Shown in pieces: positions 13,423 through 26,000 of a DNA stretch of 64,000 nucleotides. Below the pieces are notes generated by a model. That model saw only the letters and a program-made list of their open reading frames with translations. It was not told where the DNA came from and did no database searches. Made by a program: the position numbers and the translations under genes. Origin of the DNA: Sipunculus nudus (lineage: Eukaryota; Annelida; Sipuncula; Golfingiida; Sipunculidae); the NCBI GenBank assembly GCA_026874595.1, contig CM049318.1, positions 21,613,456 through 21,677,455 on the forward strand. Reading direction: 5' to 3'. The stretch's first letter is position 1. Every line of letters begins with the position of its first letter.

Positions 13423-13441
13423 GTTCCAGCTTCTGACACCA

Positions 13442-13620
13442 TGTAGAGTTCTCCAGACTAGTTTATTACACGCTGAACATGCAATGTCGCGCGAACACCG
13501 ATCAACAAGATGATGATCACTTTCCTGAATGTCTACCCATGATGCAGTGCGGTTACAGTAAAGTACCGTTATACATTACCGTAAAGACTTAGTTAAGTGG
13601 TAACAATTCGAACATACCAC
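13442..13620 (-). repeat. Putative solo 5' LTR of the gypsy relic
   Basis: Directly upstream of gag (minus sense), CTCTACA is followed by TGGTGTCAGAAGC, which looks like an LTR end and a primer-binding site. An outer TG boundary near TGTGTGGTATGTTC (about 13,620) is plausible. There is no second LTR in the window to confirm the limits. Confidence 0.45.
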
Positions 13621-15120
13621 ACATGTGTGATAAATCCTAAACAGACTTACTCTTCAGATGATAGACACGTCTGTCCAGGCACACAGTGACTAGCCGTCCA
13701 AGCAGATTTGGATTTTGGCGCAAACGATCAAGTTAGCATGAGGGGTCTGATTATAGTTCCCACTAAACTCATCATATTGAGTAGTCTAGTCTCGGCCTCT
13801 CAGATGAGGTTTGTGGACAAAGGAAGAGTGAGTAGGGAAAACTATAAAGATTCACGAATTTATACTTCTCACGTATTCTCAGTGAGCTAGGCTATGACTT
13901 GCACTGTATTTAGATACGCCAGATGAATGTGAGAATGAAAAGAAGCAGTATATCCTCTAGCAGTGGGACAATCAACGTCATGGCAGTAAATCTGGGGTTA
14001 TTCCTGTAAAGCATATTGTCACATAGTGTTTGTTGAATACTTTGCACGTGTGACAAAAATAAATTACTAAAGGCTAAAACTCATATGTAAATGTGTTTTG
14101 CAAGAAACAAAGAATAAATACATGAAGTTTGAATAGAACCGTTTTGCCAAAATTACATAATAACACTCAATTATAAGATCCTATTTTCCTTCCTCATAAT
14201 GAATGTTATCAAATCATATCATTAATATCATTGTGATGTGTTTCCCAGGTACTTCCCGGGATATGGGTACGGTACCTCTTTTTCATTGTGTTGTTATGAG
14301 TACGTGTCAAGCAGTCGCGACCGATAGTTCGTCTTTATACATAAATATTATTTGAAAATTCTATACTGGCCGTTTGACAGTGCCAGTCCTTCGTTGATAT
14401 AATTTTTAAATTATATCAGTTAATGGGTACATGTTTCTTATAAAAAATATAAAATGGTAAAATATAGATACCTGTCAGCAACAGGCTAGCACACAATCAA
14501 CAATCATCCGCCTTGACCTGTGTTAATAATACCTGATTGTCCAAAGTTTAGGGTTGAAGAGATGTCAATAGAATTTTTCACTGCTGTCGCTTCATTCATA
14601 ATGCAAATTAGCTAGTTAACTTGTTGTAAGCAATCATTGCTGATGGTAATATATGCACACTATTCGAGATAGTCTATTACAACCTCCAGTGTGGAATATA
14701 TAAAATGCCAAGGGTTAGGTTAATGGATAACCAAACTCTTTACACTATGAGACCCTTTGTTATCGGTGGTGTGAATATAAAGGATTTGAAGGTTATTTAT
14801 CAGTGAACTTGCTTGAAGACACACATATGGTTAGGTTTTTTTAGGTTTACAAACCTTGCCTGTGTTTGTGTATGTATAAACAAGTTAACAGTATATGATA
14901 AATGAAAACCAAATCAATGCCTTATTCCCTTCGTTGCGGATCTCAATATAACAATGACACCCCACCATGGTCTAGAGACAGTGCACATGACGTATAGACG
15001 GAGATTGAGATTTTCCCAATCCGGAGTGAGCAGTCTGCAGACTTTTTGTGAAGGCTGTGGCAACAGCCGTAAAGCTAACATGATATCTCCAAGAATACTT
15101 ATATTTGACATTTACCACAG
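13621..15120. other. No gene recognised
   Basis: AT-rich. The stretch 14,395-14,515 resembles 2,110-2,210. It contains ACAG|GTATCTAT in minus sense, like the conserved donor seen in the 5' flank blocks near 31.8, 35.9 and 55.8 kb, so it may be a decayed flank fragment. No coding exon is supported. Confidence 0.45.
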
Positions 15121-15349
15121 TCAACCTGGAACGCTGCCAGGAGATTCCTAACTGCTGGCACTGCCTTCAACTATGAGCGGTCGTCCGATGCCGATTTCCA
15201 ATGTCAGAGGCTGAATCTTACCATAGCAAAGGTAAACGTTAAGGACAATACAGAAGAATTTGAGAAAGTTAAAATCCAAATATCAACTTTGTCTCTGTGT
15301 AGCTTTTTCTGGGTCGGCCTCAGAAAAGGATGGATGGCCAGTCATAGAA
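15121..15349 (+). pseudogene. Orphan, inverted CTLD-2 exon (first half), degenerate
   Basis: On the plus strand an acceptor TTTACCACAG precedes sequence homologous to the CTLD-2a exon of copies 1 and 2: LERCQE..NCWHC, then DADFQCQRLN, then EEFEKVKIQIS and LCSFFWVGLRK. The parts lie in different frames, so indels have broken it. It is closer in wording to copy 2 (QCQRLN, KVKIQIS) than to copy 1. It is the only receptor exon in the window on the plus strand and has no CTLD partner exon nearby. Confidence 0.8.
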
Positions 15350-16846
15350 ATGAAGATGATTGTAATGTACCACCGATAAGACCTGTGGTTTATCACACAA
15401 TCATTTTTAGCTTGAGACTTATTGTTTGACTTTGTTTTTTTCCGGTGACAGCTATAACACGTATACTTTAAGGAATAAACGAGGTCATGTATACCTTACT
15501 TAAACACGATTATTTTAAGTTTTAAGAATAAGTACATGTTCAAGCGTTGTGTCTGTAGTTTTATTTTTAGGTAAAAGTTTAGGATTAAACTCAACAAAAC
15601 AACTTATATATCCGAAAACATACGATTGACTATTAAAAAGTTCTCGGTGGGGCGCTTGGCCTTAGAAAACACCAGGCGTATAAATGTATATACCATACCT
15701 AAGCATTACCAAGCTGTCCTTCACCAAGCTGATAAAGCTGGGTCAAGGGTAATTGAGTTTAGAAGGTAAAACCGTTCGGATACGGGTATAAACTGGGGCG
15801 AAAACAACAAAAAAGAATAAGTGGGGATCCCCGTCTTTCGTGCAAGACAAAGTTATCCAAAGCTCGACTTTTGGACTAATCCATACAATCTTTCTTTTTA
15901 TATTAACGATATAAAGATTTCTGTAAATTAAGGTCAAGGTGACTTTATTTAAAACTTTGTTGAAAGACGTTGACAACCACTCGTGTAGTCAAAGCACGCA
16001 CTTTAAACACGCGTATCTTAATGACTCAAATGATTGCTTCAATGTTTGCTTGTTGGAGATCATTCCGATTTCTGTCCAATGAATACTCCTGGCGACTAAA
16101 TACGTTAACACACACCAAGGTTATTTAATGGAGGTATAACTAAATCTACCACCAAATGAAATGTTATATCGTTAGAGACCTTGATTTTAACAATAGTTAT
16201 AGCTAAATCTATTGACTCTACAATTCTATGCAATTATATTAAGCAAATATATTAAACGCTATTTTAGAAATTCGAAGAGTTTAATCAAGATTTAGTTAAT
16301 GGGAACAGTTTTATTTTCTGAAATGAATGATGAACGCTACATATAATATATGTCAAATGGTCAACCATAGAAACTGGAGCGACCGTATCTACGAAGGGTA
16401 GACAGGATTCTACATATCCATGTACGAAATACTTCCATGTAAAAAATATTTATTATTAGCAAGGGAAACATAAGTGGAAAAAATATTCTGTTCATTATTG
16501 ATTTGATTGTGACACATACCTATTGGCCTCAATGATCATAAAGATTAATAGATCGACAGTTGACGTATCAATCAGACCATTAATTCAAGTTCCATTACTG
16601 TAATTATTCAGACTAAAGACGGCGGTGATCAGGTTATATTGGTTTAACATATAATGGAAAATGTCTTATCAAGAAAAATGTAAGCCAAAGATAAAGGCTA
16701 TACTTTGGTGAGTGTTCTGTAAGTTCTTTTACACATCGTACAAATCTCAAAACGGAAAATTAACATAACAGAAAGTTATGTTATTTTTATAATATTGACG
16801 TTTTTAGCCAAACTTTTAAAGGATATTTATACCAATTTCTTATAAC
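15350..16846. other. No gene recognised
   Basis: AT-rich sequence 3' of the copy 1 gene. No exon, RNA gene or mobile-element motif is seen. Confidence 0.5.
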
Positions 16847-16852
16847 TTTATT
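16847..16852 (-). terminator. Candidate polyadenylation signal of copy 1
   Basis: AATAAA on the minus strand, about 70 bases after the copy 1 stop codon. The position is plausible for a short 3' UTR. Confidence 0.45.
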
Positions 16853-16919
16853 CAAAACCCTAATTCAGTTATAATTTCTTAGGGATCTAATGATCTGTCG
16901 AGCAAATGCTTGTTTGATA

Positions 16920-17077
16920 TTATTTTAGGGTCACGGCCTTGAAGCTATCCCAGCTTGTCAGATGACGCCACGGATCAAGCACTCTTGGCTCGTCAGGACC
17001 ACCAGGTGGCGCGCACATGTCCAACAGTACTTGTCTCATGGTTCTGGTCTTCTTCAGGTCCTTGTGTAATTTTGGAT
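16920..17077 (-). CDS. Copy 1 exon 15: C-terminal exon
   Basis: 158 nt including TAA (16,922-16,920), acceptor CATGATCAG. It encodes about 52 residues: PKLHKDLKKTRTMRQVLLDM, then APPGGPD, then LDPWRHLTSWDSFKAVT. Five versions of this exon occur in the window. The APPGGPD and WRHLT..SF segments are its best-kept parts. I do not recognise the family. Confidence 0.8.
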
Positions 17078-20000
17078 CTGATCATGAATACATATATTGA
17101 TGAATATTTGAAATTTGCCTACCAATACAGCAATTAAAATCATCTATTTATGGAAATAGATAAAACATATACTAAATGATGCGAAAACTAAAAGTGTATT
17201 CCCATTGGAAAGGTAAATAACATTGTGTCAACAATTGAAGAGAAAGCTGTATAAACGACTCTACTTCATTTTTGTTTGATCTCTTTATAAGGAAGGCTAT
17301 AATTATTAAAAAGTCCTGAAAACATGAAAGTGGCTTTCTTACTGAAGGCGAAGGATATTTTAGGAAAGCACATGCAACAGTATCTTATTTACTTAAATAC
17401 CCTACTTAACTTTCACCGTAAATCAGTTAAAATATCAATCAGGGCCTGTACAGCTGAGTGGTATAAAGCTCGGTTCTCTCAGCTCTCGACCTGCGTTCGA
17501 TTCCCGGCGTGGCTATGCGAGTGGGTTGTAGTGACCCGTCCAAGTTCGGTGGTTTTTTTCCGGGTCCTCCGGTTTTATCCACCGAGCGCCAACACCCAAG
17601 CCATAGAGAGTGCCTCGTATTAGTTATTATAACTAGTTGTACAATCCATGTAAAATAAATAAAGTTTATATTTCTATATATTATCAGGATGAAACTGTAG
17701 GAAGCAACTTTTCCTGACTTACAGCTGACATTTCGCCTGGCCATTCGAAGTATCATCATGATAAAGACTGTTGTGTAGTAGGCCGCGGACTGATACACCT
17801 CTGTCACGTTCTGTTGATGAGGCACCCGCACGTAGAAGTCCGCGTCCGTGTCAGCATGGCGATATGTGACAGGAGCTGGGCGTATGATGACGAGGTTATC
17901 TGTCAGTATAGTTAACTTCTCTCCGGCTACTAGTATGTGTGCGTGTTGGAGTTCATTCAATACAGAACCAAATCCAGTAGAATCATCCTCAGCAGAATCC
18001 CAAATGGCACCAGTAGCAGGAGACTGTGCGTACAGATATTTGTTCGGTTTATCCAATGAAGTTATAATTATCACATCGATATGCTTATCGATAAGAGGAG
18101 GAGTGAATGTCTCCGTGTTCTTTATCATCACATAACGCATGTCCAACAATTTAAAATATTTATTGACCTGGTCGCCGTTTTCTATTTGCAGTAACGCCTC
18201 GAGTAGTGAAGGTGACTGTCGTTTCAGTAGATATTCCTTCAGGTCATGACAGTAGGAGGGGTTGGATATCACAGCCATCTTCATCCAGTGGGATTTTAGT
18301 GGTTGGAGAAGTGTTACCATCTTGTTCCAATCGTCCGTGTGCTTTGTGGACTGATAAGTTTCCTGTGTATGTTAAAATAAATGTTACATACATGATGTTG
18401 TAATTGATAGAAACTATTTAAGTAAGTAATTCAGTTTATTTAATTCATTATTTTGTTTGTCTGCGCTACACCTTTTATCTGAGTAGCCTTAATTAACGTA
18501 GTGGTCGTCTTCTGTCATTTGACAAGTAGTAATCTAATACACGTATTTCCTAAATGTAAGATTACTTCGGATAACTTTTCACATGTTTCTCTGTGTTTTA
18601 AAAGCATCACATATACATAATTGTTTTCCGATCCTACAAGACCTATCGTTCTTTAGTGCTTACCTCGTTCATTTTACCGTTCTGTGGATCTCCGTCCATA
18701 TTTGTCCTTGTATTTCTGAAAACACGTATATGCATATGCTGATTTACCTGTATTTCATGCTCATTGAAAAGGTAGGTTGGTTGTGAAGGACGTCTTTGAT
18801 ACCTTCAATATTATCTCTACAGTTACTCAGCTCCTCAGGCTAAATGGGTTCGTATGAATCAAGTGCATGGCCTCGTTTATTGTTCAGATCTTAAATATTT
18901 TGATGTGCAAGAGCCCAATGTGTATTGATTTTAACATCTAATTTTCTAAATAACTAATGCTAGCAAACTAGATAATAATCTTCTAGCGTGACGCCTATTA
19001 TATATCTTTCCTCTGTTTAACTGTGACTTGATTGTGATTCAGAAGCAATACAAAGCAATAACAAATTAAAAATACATTATCAATAATTAGAATCACCAGT
19101 GTGTAGTTCAGTATAAAAGACTATAATGCAAGTCATGCAAAAACGTTTCACCTTTGTTTCTCAAATTCAAAACTGGTCTATTTTAATAAAATTTATCATT
19201 TTGTTATATAAAATATAATATATATTGTTATGCTGGCAACACTTTAGACAGAAATAACCGGTTTTGCTTTTCTTGTTCTTCGTCTTTCTCCGGGTTGAAT
19301 TCTTCTTCCTCTGGCCCATGTTTGAAATCCTTTTCGGATATCTGATCTGGCTCAACTGCTTTCTCCAAATGCGTTTTCCTAAGATAGTTAACGCAGTGAT
19401 AATGTTATATACACAATTATAAATGCAAGATAGTGAAAAAAAAGCTTATATCAATCTGTAATTTGGTACACGTTTCCTTTCTACAACGGATTTTATACAC
19501 ACAATAACATTTGTGTAATCGATTTTTCTAAAATTTAAAACGTAATAAGGCTATGATTTGTTCTTTATTTGGGATAAGAATAATTTTATTCTGAAACTTT
19601 TCAGAAATTACTTGGGTATGTCCCCTTTTTCCTCATCACTCTCACGTTCAAGAGGGTTTTGTCCATGTTCTTGCATTGGTATGTGTCCTGGCTGTTTTGC
19701 TTCGTGATAAGGAGTATCCCTAGAAACAAACAAGGCAGTAACAAGGTAAGATATGCATGTTTATTTGCTAAATATTTATGGCGATATTTTTACAAAATTT
19801 ACGTATTTCCATATCTTAAACGGAATATGATTAGGTGTTTGTCCACAAGATATGTTAGATTTTGCACATTCTTATGAGTCATGCTGAAAATAAAATAAAT
19901 GACCAATCATCGCTAAAATGTATACCAGAAAAGAATGAAAAGCTTAAAACATATTCAAAATATTATATTAAAATGAACTTGTACACACATCCCACCTAAT

Positions 20001-23000
20001 ATGTATGATTTCATTATTAAGGTTGGTCTGAAGTTTATAGATTTATCTTATTCATTAAACACAAAAAATGTATATTAATCACTGAATGTGTCAGGTAATA
20101 ATTGTGTAGTAAACGGCCGTGCAAATATGTATTACCCGACTGCATTGTTTTCGTGATCGTCGATTTTTTCTGTCTTGTGGGGGTGGTCTTTTTGCTGAAG
20201 AAGCGCTTGTCCTTCCTTGCTTAATTTTTGTTTTTTCCTGTTTTGAATAGTACTTAAAAATGTTTATAAAATAATTTATTCTAATTGTAAGATGTAAACC
20301 TATAGTTTACATATTTCTTAAAGCAAGTGTTAAATAACTCGATGTAGGAAACCATAAAGGAGTTATCAAGCTTTACCAACGTGTATCACGTTGGATCAGA
20401 CATATGTTAATGGAAACCAGTAAGTTGTCTTAACTATTAAATCCCATAAGAATCTGATAATAATTAGAAATAAGTATGTAGATTGTGTGACATGGTTTAT
20501 AATACATAATCTATACATATTCAGCTCTTTTGTCAGTTTGACATAAATTATGCTTTCCAGAGTGATCCTTATTCAGGATATTTTCCATGACGTGTGCATG
20601 GTATGTTATACTTCGTTTCTGTTTATATAGCAAGTAGTGATGATGCTCTCTGTGTATACAACTATTATTTAAAGAAATTAGACCTAAAATGTGACAATAC
20701 TTACAGTTTTTTATGTTGCTTTCGGCAATAACACCAGACTAGGCAGGCAATTATTATTCCAGTTCCAATTGTCATTCCAATACCTAGCAGTATTAATGTA
20801 ATCATGATTGCAACATGCAACGTACTTTCGATCCAGTATTTAAAACCACAGATATATGGTGAATATGGTGAGTTAACGTATCGAGGGGTAGCTGTGAATA
20901 GAAAATATTTACCTATGTAGATACCGACTCTTCCTGGAGTAGAATCTAAAATATAAAAAGCTGGATTTATTCGGTAATTCCCTGTAAGCGTAAGAAAAGT
21001 GTGGCAAACGGAAGATGTAAAATGTCTCAATTTCTCAAACCTGAGTGCATGAAGTGATTGATTCCGATGGGTAAGCTGTCATTCTTGAATAAATTAATCC
21101 ATTCATGAATTCTTATCATTATATTATTGGATTATTTCATTATTTAAAAAAACAATAAAATATAATATCGTAATTGAAAACCAAACGTTTACTTTAATCT
21201 TTTCTTTCAGATTATAAATTTAGTCACAAACGTAAATCATCATAAAAATAGTTATATAATTGAAGCTAATAAACTACTATTTACCAACAGGCTCTGTATC
21301 CTCTGCAGTAAATGTTGCATTTGCTGTAAAGTAAGATGTCAATAAGGTTGACCGTGTAAGATTGTTTTGGATATACATTTGTGTACATGTGTAAGTATAT
21401 ATCATATAAAAGCTAAAATGTCTGCTCTATATTAATATGAATGTAGAAAGCCGACTATGCGATTAGCAAAAGGACCAGTAATCATCAGTTTCTGTTGAAA
21501 AACTGTAAGTTCTTTTTTATTTAAGCATATAGTTTAACACGACTTACCAGTGGCCGTGTTGGTGGTTTCTGTAAAACAATTAAGTAAAAGTAAATATTCA
21601 TTTGATTTATAGACATACAGTGTGGTCTGTTTCTAGGAACGCAAATCTATGGAGTTGTTATGGCAGTGACTGGCACGGGTAAGGAGGTTTGAGAAATATT
21701 ATCTTCTTTCTGTGATAAATACATTTTACAAGATATGTCTGACAAAATTACACTGTGTAGATTTATACGACAGAGTATTTGCTTACTAACAGTGCAGCCA
21801 TTATCGGTCAATGTGGGCTCTAATTTTCCAACAGGCGAGGGTCTTGGGAGGTGATCTTTACTGCGCAGGATTCAATGTTGATAAAGAATTGTGTACAGTG
21901 TAGACTTGTTTAAGCGTGTAACAAGTGCACATACTAATATATAGTTAAGTAATTTCTTATTCATTTGCAAAAAGTGAAATCTTAATACTTTATTGTTATA
22001 CTGGCTATATTTATTAGCTCAACAAATATATTTGTCTTTTAAGAATATAGACGTTTTATCTTACACGTGCATGACTTTTCAATTTATCCTGTATTGCCAT
22101 ATTGGACATACGCTTTAATGCTCCACTATAATAATTTTAGTAGAATGTAATGCATATTTTCATGCTCCAAATAGTCATATATCAACCTGTATTTTATTCG
22201 TTTAAACAGTCACGTACTCCTGAAATCTGGAGTGGATGCATTATTTTGACCCTTCCAAAATTCCTATATCAACCTGATTTATTTATAAATTATAAGCGGT
22301 CACGTGTGTCCGCTTGATAATCGGTTTAGTTTTTCGGCCTGTTTACATAGTTATTTCTACAGATTGATATTATACTAAATACTATTACAGATGTATTTAT
22401 GTATTCTTTTTCTTTTATTGTACAGTTAACCTTAGAAGTTTGTCATTCCGTATCTCAGAGTATTATTATAAATACATGAAGAGCATTAGTATCATTAATT
22501 ACAACATATACGGATAAATGTGGTACGGATGGCTGTCCTTCGATTTTTCTAAAGACACTACGGAAATGTGGATGTAAATGTAGATAAATAAATCACATAA
22601 AACAGAGCAGTTGCAAAATAATTATCAGATAACCAAATTAAAATAATAATGTATATATTAAAATAGAGACATTAAAATGTAATATTACAAGATATTGCAT
22701 ACAGAGGGGCCCACCTTGTTTTGAACTTCTACATATCACGGCATGTTTATCAGTGCATGAAGTGGTCTTCCATCCATTTGAGGTGGACTGTATTTCAAAG
22801 GTAACACATGGTGGTCCATAAAAGGGTTGTTGTGGTAACCATCTTGCTGACTCCAGCTCTCGAAGTCCTGTGACTGTAGGTCAAGTAAATTCATTTTCTA
22901 TTAACATTGAGGTCGATGTTAGGATGTAAGGTTTCTGTATTGAGTTCAAGTCATTCAAATACAAGGCGGGACAATATTTATCAAAAGAATAAAAAAATAA

Positions 23001-26000
23001 CAGTATCTAGACAGACAGACGAGTATTTGAATTTCTAGTAGTAACCTGGATTAAATGCTCAAAATAATATCCTGTTAGGAATGGCCTTGCATTTTAAGAT
23101 GTTTTGTCACTTTTCACATTTCCTTTGGCATATACCCGGGAATACCCTGTAGAAATATGGTATTGAATAACAATAATAAATTTTTGAGTATTGTCCATTA
23201 TACATTGACACATAGACACATAGAAACACACTTTTGTAAAGGGGATTACATGTTAAGTACCTGCTGAAGCAGCTCCAACGTAATATGACGAATTAAACCA
23301 AATGATTGAATATATGTTGATGGAAACAGAGTTATTTGTTGCAGGACTGTCATAAAGGCTATTGCTTCAGATGTAAACATGGTACTTTGCAGTGTTGAAG
23401 AATAGATTTACATGGGGGGGGGGGGGGGGGGCAGCTTTTAACGAAACGTCATTCCCTGGATATTGTGGAATTATTTTGAGAGATATAACACTTTATCCAC
23501 AAAAGTATTACAGCCACCAATGTTTATAGTCTGACGATAGTAGTTCTTCTGACTGATGTTTATTATTAACGATGACATAATGCCAAAATTAGCAGAATGT
23601 TATACATAAGTAACACACACACATTATATCTCTTCTTTATCAATTATCCTATAAAATATCATTTTCCCAGTATTTTTTTCCAGATATTTACAAAGTTTAT
23701 GAAATGTCATAGGTCTAACCATCATCTTCCATCCGGTCACATGCACTATATTTTACGGATAAAAACCGCCCAAGCTCAAAATAAAAAGACTAATCTCTGC
23801 ATGGCGAATATTTGATGGTCTTGTTTATATTGAATAAAACTAAATTATTAGGTTTGTTTTAGATTCTGACTCTTGTTTGAACTAATATCATTTATTGTGA
23901 ATAACAGATCTATCCGGATATATGGAACAAGAATTAATTTCCGAAAATTTCCTGATCAGAGAATAATTTTATAACTACATGAATTTTGTCACCATATTGC
24001 AATTACCAAATTTTATATAGATAGCAGTTATTAACCACATGTCTTATACCTAAACAAAACACTTTTTTGGTAGTCTAGACGGATTACCTTCAATCTGATG
24101 TTTGGCCATCCATTCTTCCTTCCTGAGACCGACCCAAAAGAAATTGCATAGAGACAAACTTGGTATCTTGTTTTTAGTTTTAACAAATTCTTGTATCTTT
24201 TCTGTGGTGTTTAACTTTGCTATTGAGGCATTCGCCGTCTGACACTGGAATCGGGCATCGTACCAGTTGTATACTCCGCATTTGAAAGAAAATACGACGG
24301 GCCCTAGTTCAAAGCAGTACCAATGTCGGACGTTCTTTGGGCATAGTTCAAAATCCACTGTGGGTAAAACGGGATAAAAAGGTACTTAGACAATAAAGAC
24401 GCAAATATTTGTTCACACAAATAAACATTCCATCTTTATGTAATGTTCAGTAAGACTACAAACTTAAGCTTATCTAACGGCAGTTATAATATATAAGCAA
24501 ATTTGATTGATAAAACTTTCTGTAGTCTAGTAAACCTATTTTGGGAGAAGTCAAAATACAGCGGTATACAACAAAATATGAATAAAACTTTAACATCTTT
24601 CAATATTAATGGCAGTTTTTTTTCTAAAATATATTTACTCTTATGTTGACACACCACGCCTTCCAGGTTACTTCCGTAGTTACAGCTTTTTGGCTGTATA
24701 TTCTGTGACACTGTCGATACCCCGGCGCACACTCTGCCGCCTGTCCCTTGATCTGGTCCAAGTGTCGTATCTACAGTTGAGGATAATATTTTAGTATTAT
24801 GGTACGTATATATTTTGCGATATTTTCCATCTATTTCATCGTATATCATCAGCTATTTTCCAATTATTACATATGTTGCACAAAAATCGGTTGATGATCA
24901 TTTTTGTCTGTTTGGAAAGACATTCTGCTAATGGTATTGGTTCCTTTGGAAGACGGATCTGCACCTAAATGATAAGCTTCAGAGTACAGTTAATCCTCTC
25001 TTAGGGAGCACCTATATAAAGAGTGCAAGTTTGGACATTCCAATTTATTTCTTCTCTTAATTATGATATATTCTATGGAGTTGGCACAATTCCCCGGCTA
25101 GTGTGGGCACCTCAACGATGTTCCAAGTTGAAATATATTCCTAGTCAAGCTTTTGCAACTTTCTTTTATATATATTTTAATTGTTATCGTTAAAAATAAC
25201 TTAATTATTAAATATTTATTTATAAATTACTACTAATAATAACAATCAACTAAAAAATCAAGTTCAGTGTTGGATTATTGAATGATGACATAATCATGAT
25301 TATGAGCTACTTGAATGCAGCCATAACTCAGGTGTATTCATTCTAAATTGAACAAATGTGCCTGTAGATGTTTAGGTCAGATTTCAGTCCAGATTTGATG
25401 CTCCTGTGATAAATAATATTGTAACATATATATGCATGGAAAGCTTGCGGTGTATACTTATATAGTTGGGCGTATAGAGGATATTGAGGATAGGAATTCA
25501 ACTTGATAAGTTATCAGTGACAAGAGGCGACCGATGGCTGTACACTGAAGTGGTCTCCCAGAACCTGATACGGTGGTATGCAGGGATCTAAGGGGGACGT
25601 AGGGCGATTAGAGGTTATGGACAGTCAACTTTAGAGGCTTGGGCTGGTCGATCGGCTGTTACCATGTTGTTTGCTGTACACCAACTTATACATTAAAGGT
25701 GGCTTACATCATCCGCTCGAGTCGACGACTATAAGAGAGAGAGCCCAATAGTCGTAACATTGAGACCCTGCTGGGATTGATGTAGGAGGGAACACCGCCA
25801 CGGTAAAGAACCAGTGATTTACAAGTTCGGCAAAGCGACAATATGGGACAGCTAAACCGGCAACCCGAAGTGTCGTCATACCTGGGGCGATATTCTATGG
25901 TGAAACCAGTAACAGCGACGGGCAAGAGAGTAAGTCCCCTCGCAAACACCAGCAACGAAGGGCACAAAATTCGCCGAACCTGCGCCGTGGAGGACATCGG

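Larger units (their letters stand above)
11282..13441 (-). mobile_element. Ty3/gypsy LTR retrotransposon relic, internal region
   Basis: Order on the minus strand: gag from an ATG at about 13,422, with gag-type phrases between 12,872 and 13,153; a zinc-knuckle remnant near 12,640-12,700 (CPAKDAVCKRC); an aspartic protease motif DTGADVTVIP near 12,440-12,475; reverse transcriptase with LPYGISSAPEHF and a VDD catalytic motif near 11,800-11,910; and the RNase H C-terminal part with VPGKDLNTADALSRNP near 11,285-11,350. Reading frames are broken repeatedly by stops and frameshifts, so it is inactive. Integrase and the 3' LTR are absent, because homology stops at about 11,282. It lies between receptor copies 3 and 1 and is transcribed in the same sense as they are. 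Confidence 0.9.

Noticed and set aside
17444-17520. A functional tRNA gene
   Set aside because: The box A and B motifs are good, but no full acceptor stem closes the cloverleaf and a SINE body follows directly.
18664-18699. Treating the ATG at 18,699 as the start of an independent intracellular gene
   Set aside because: An acceptor directly upstream, an open frame through it and the exact phase match with the tail exons in both copies favour one spliced gene. It is kept only as an alternative.
20705-21030. A single unspliced exon covering the juxtamembrane and transmembrane parts
   Set aside because: Copy 1 is open across it, but copy 2 hits a stop there. Both copies keep the 33-nt exon's sites and the AG before the TM exon.
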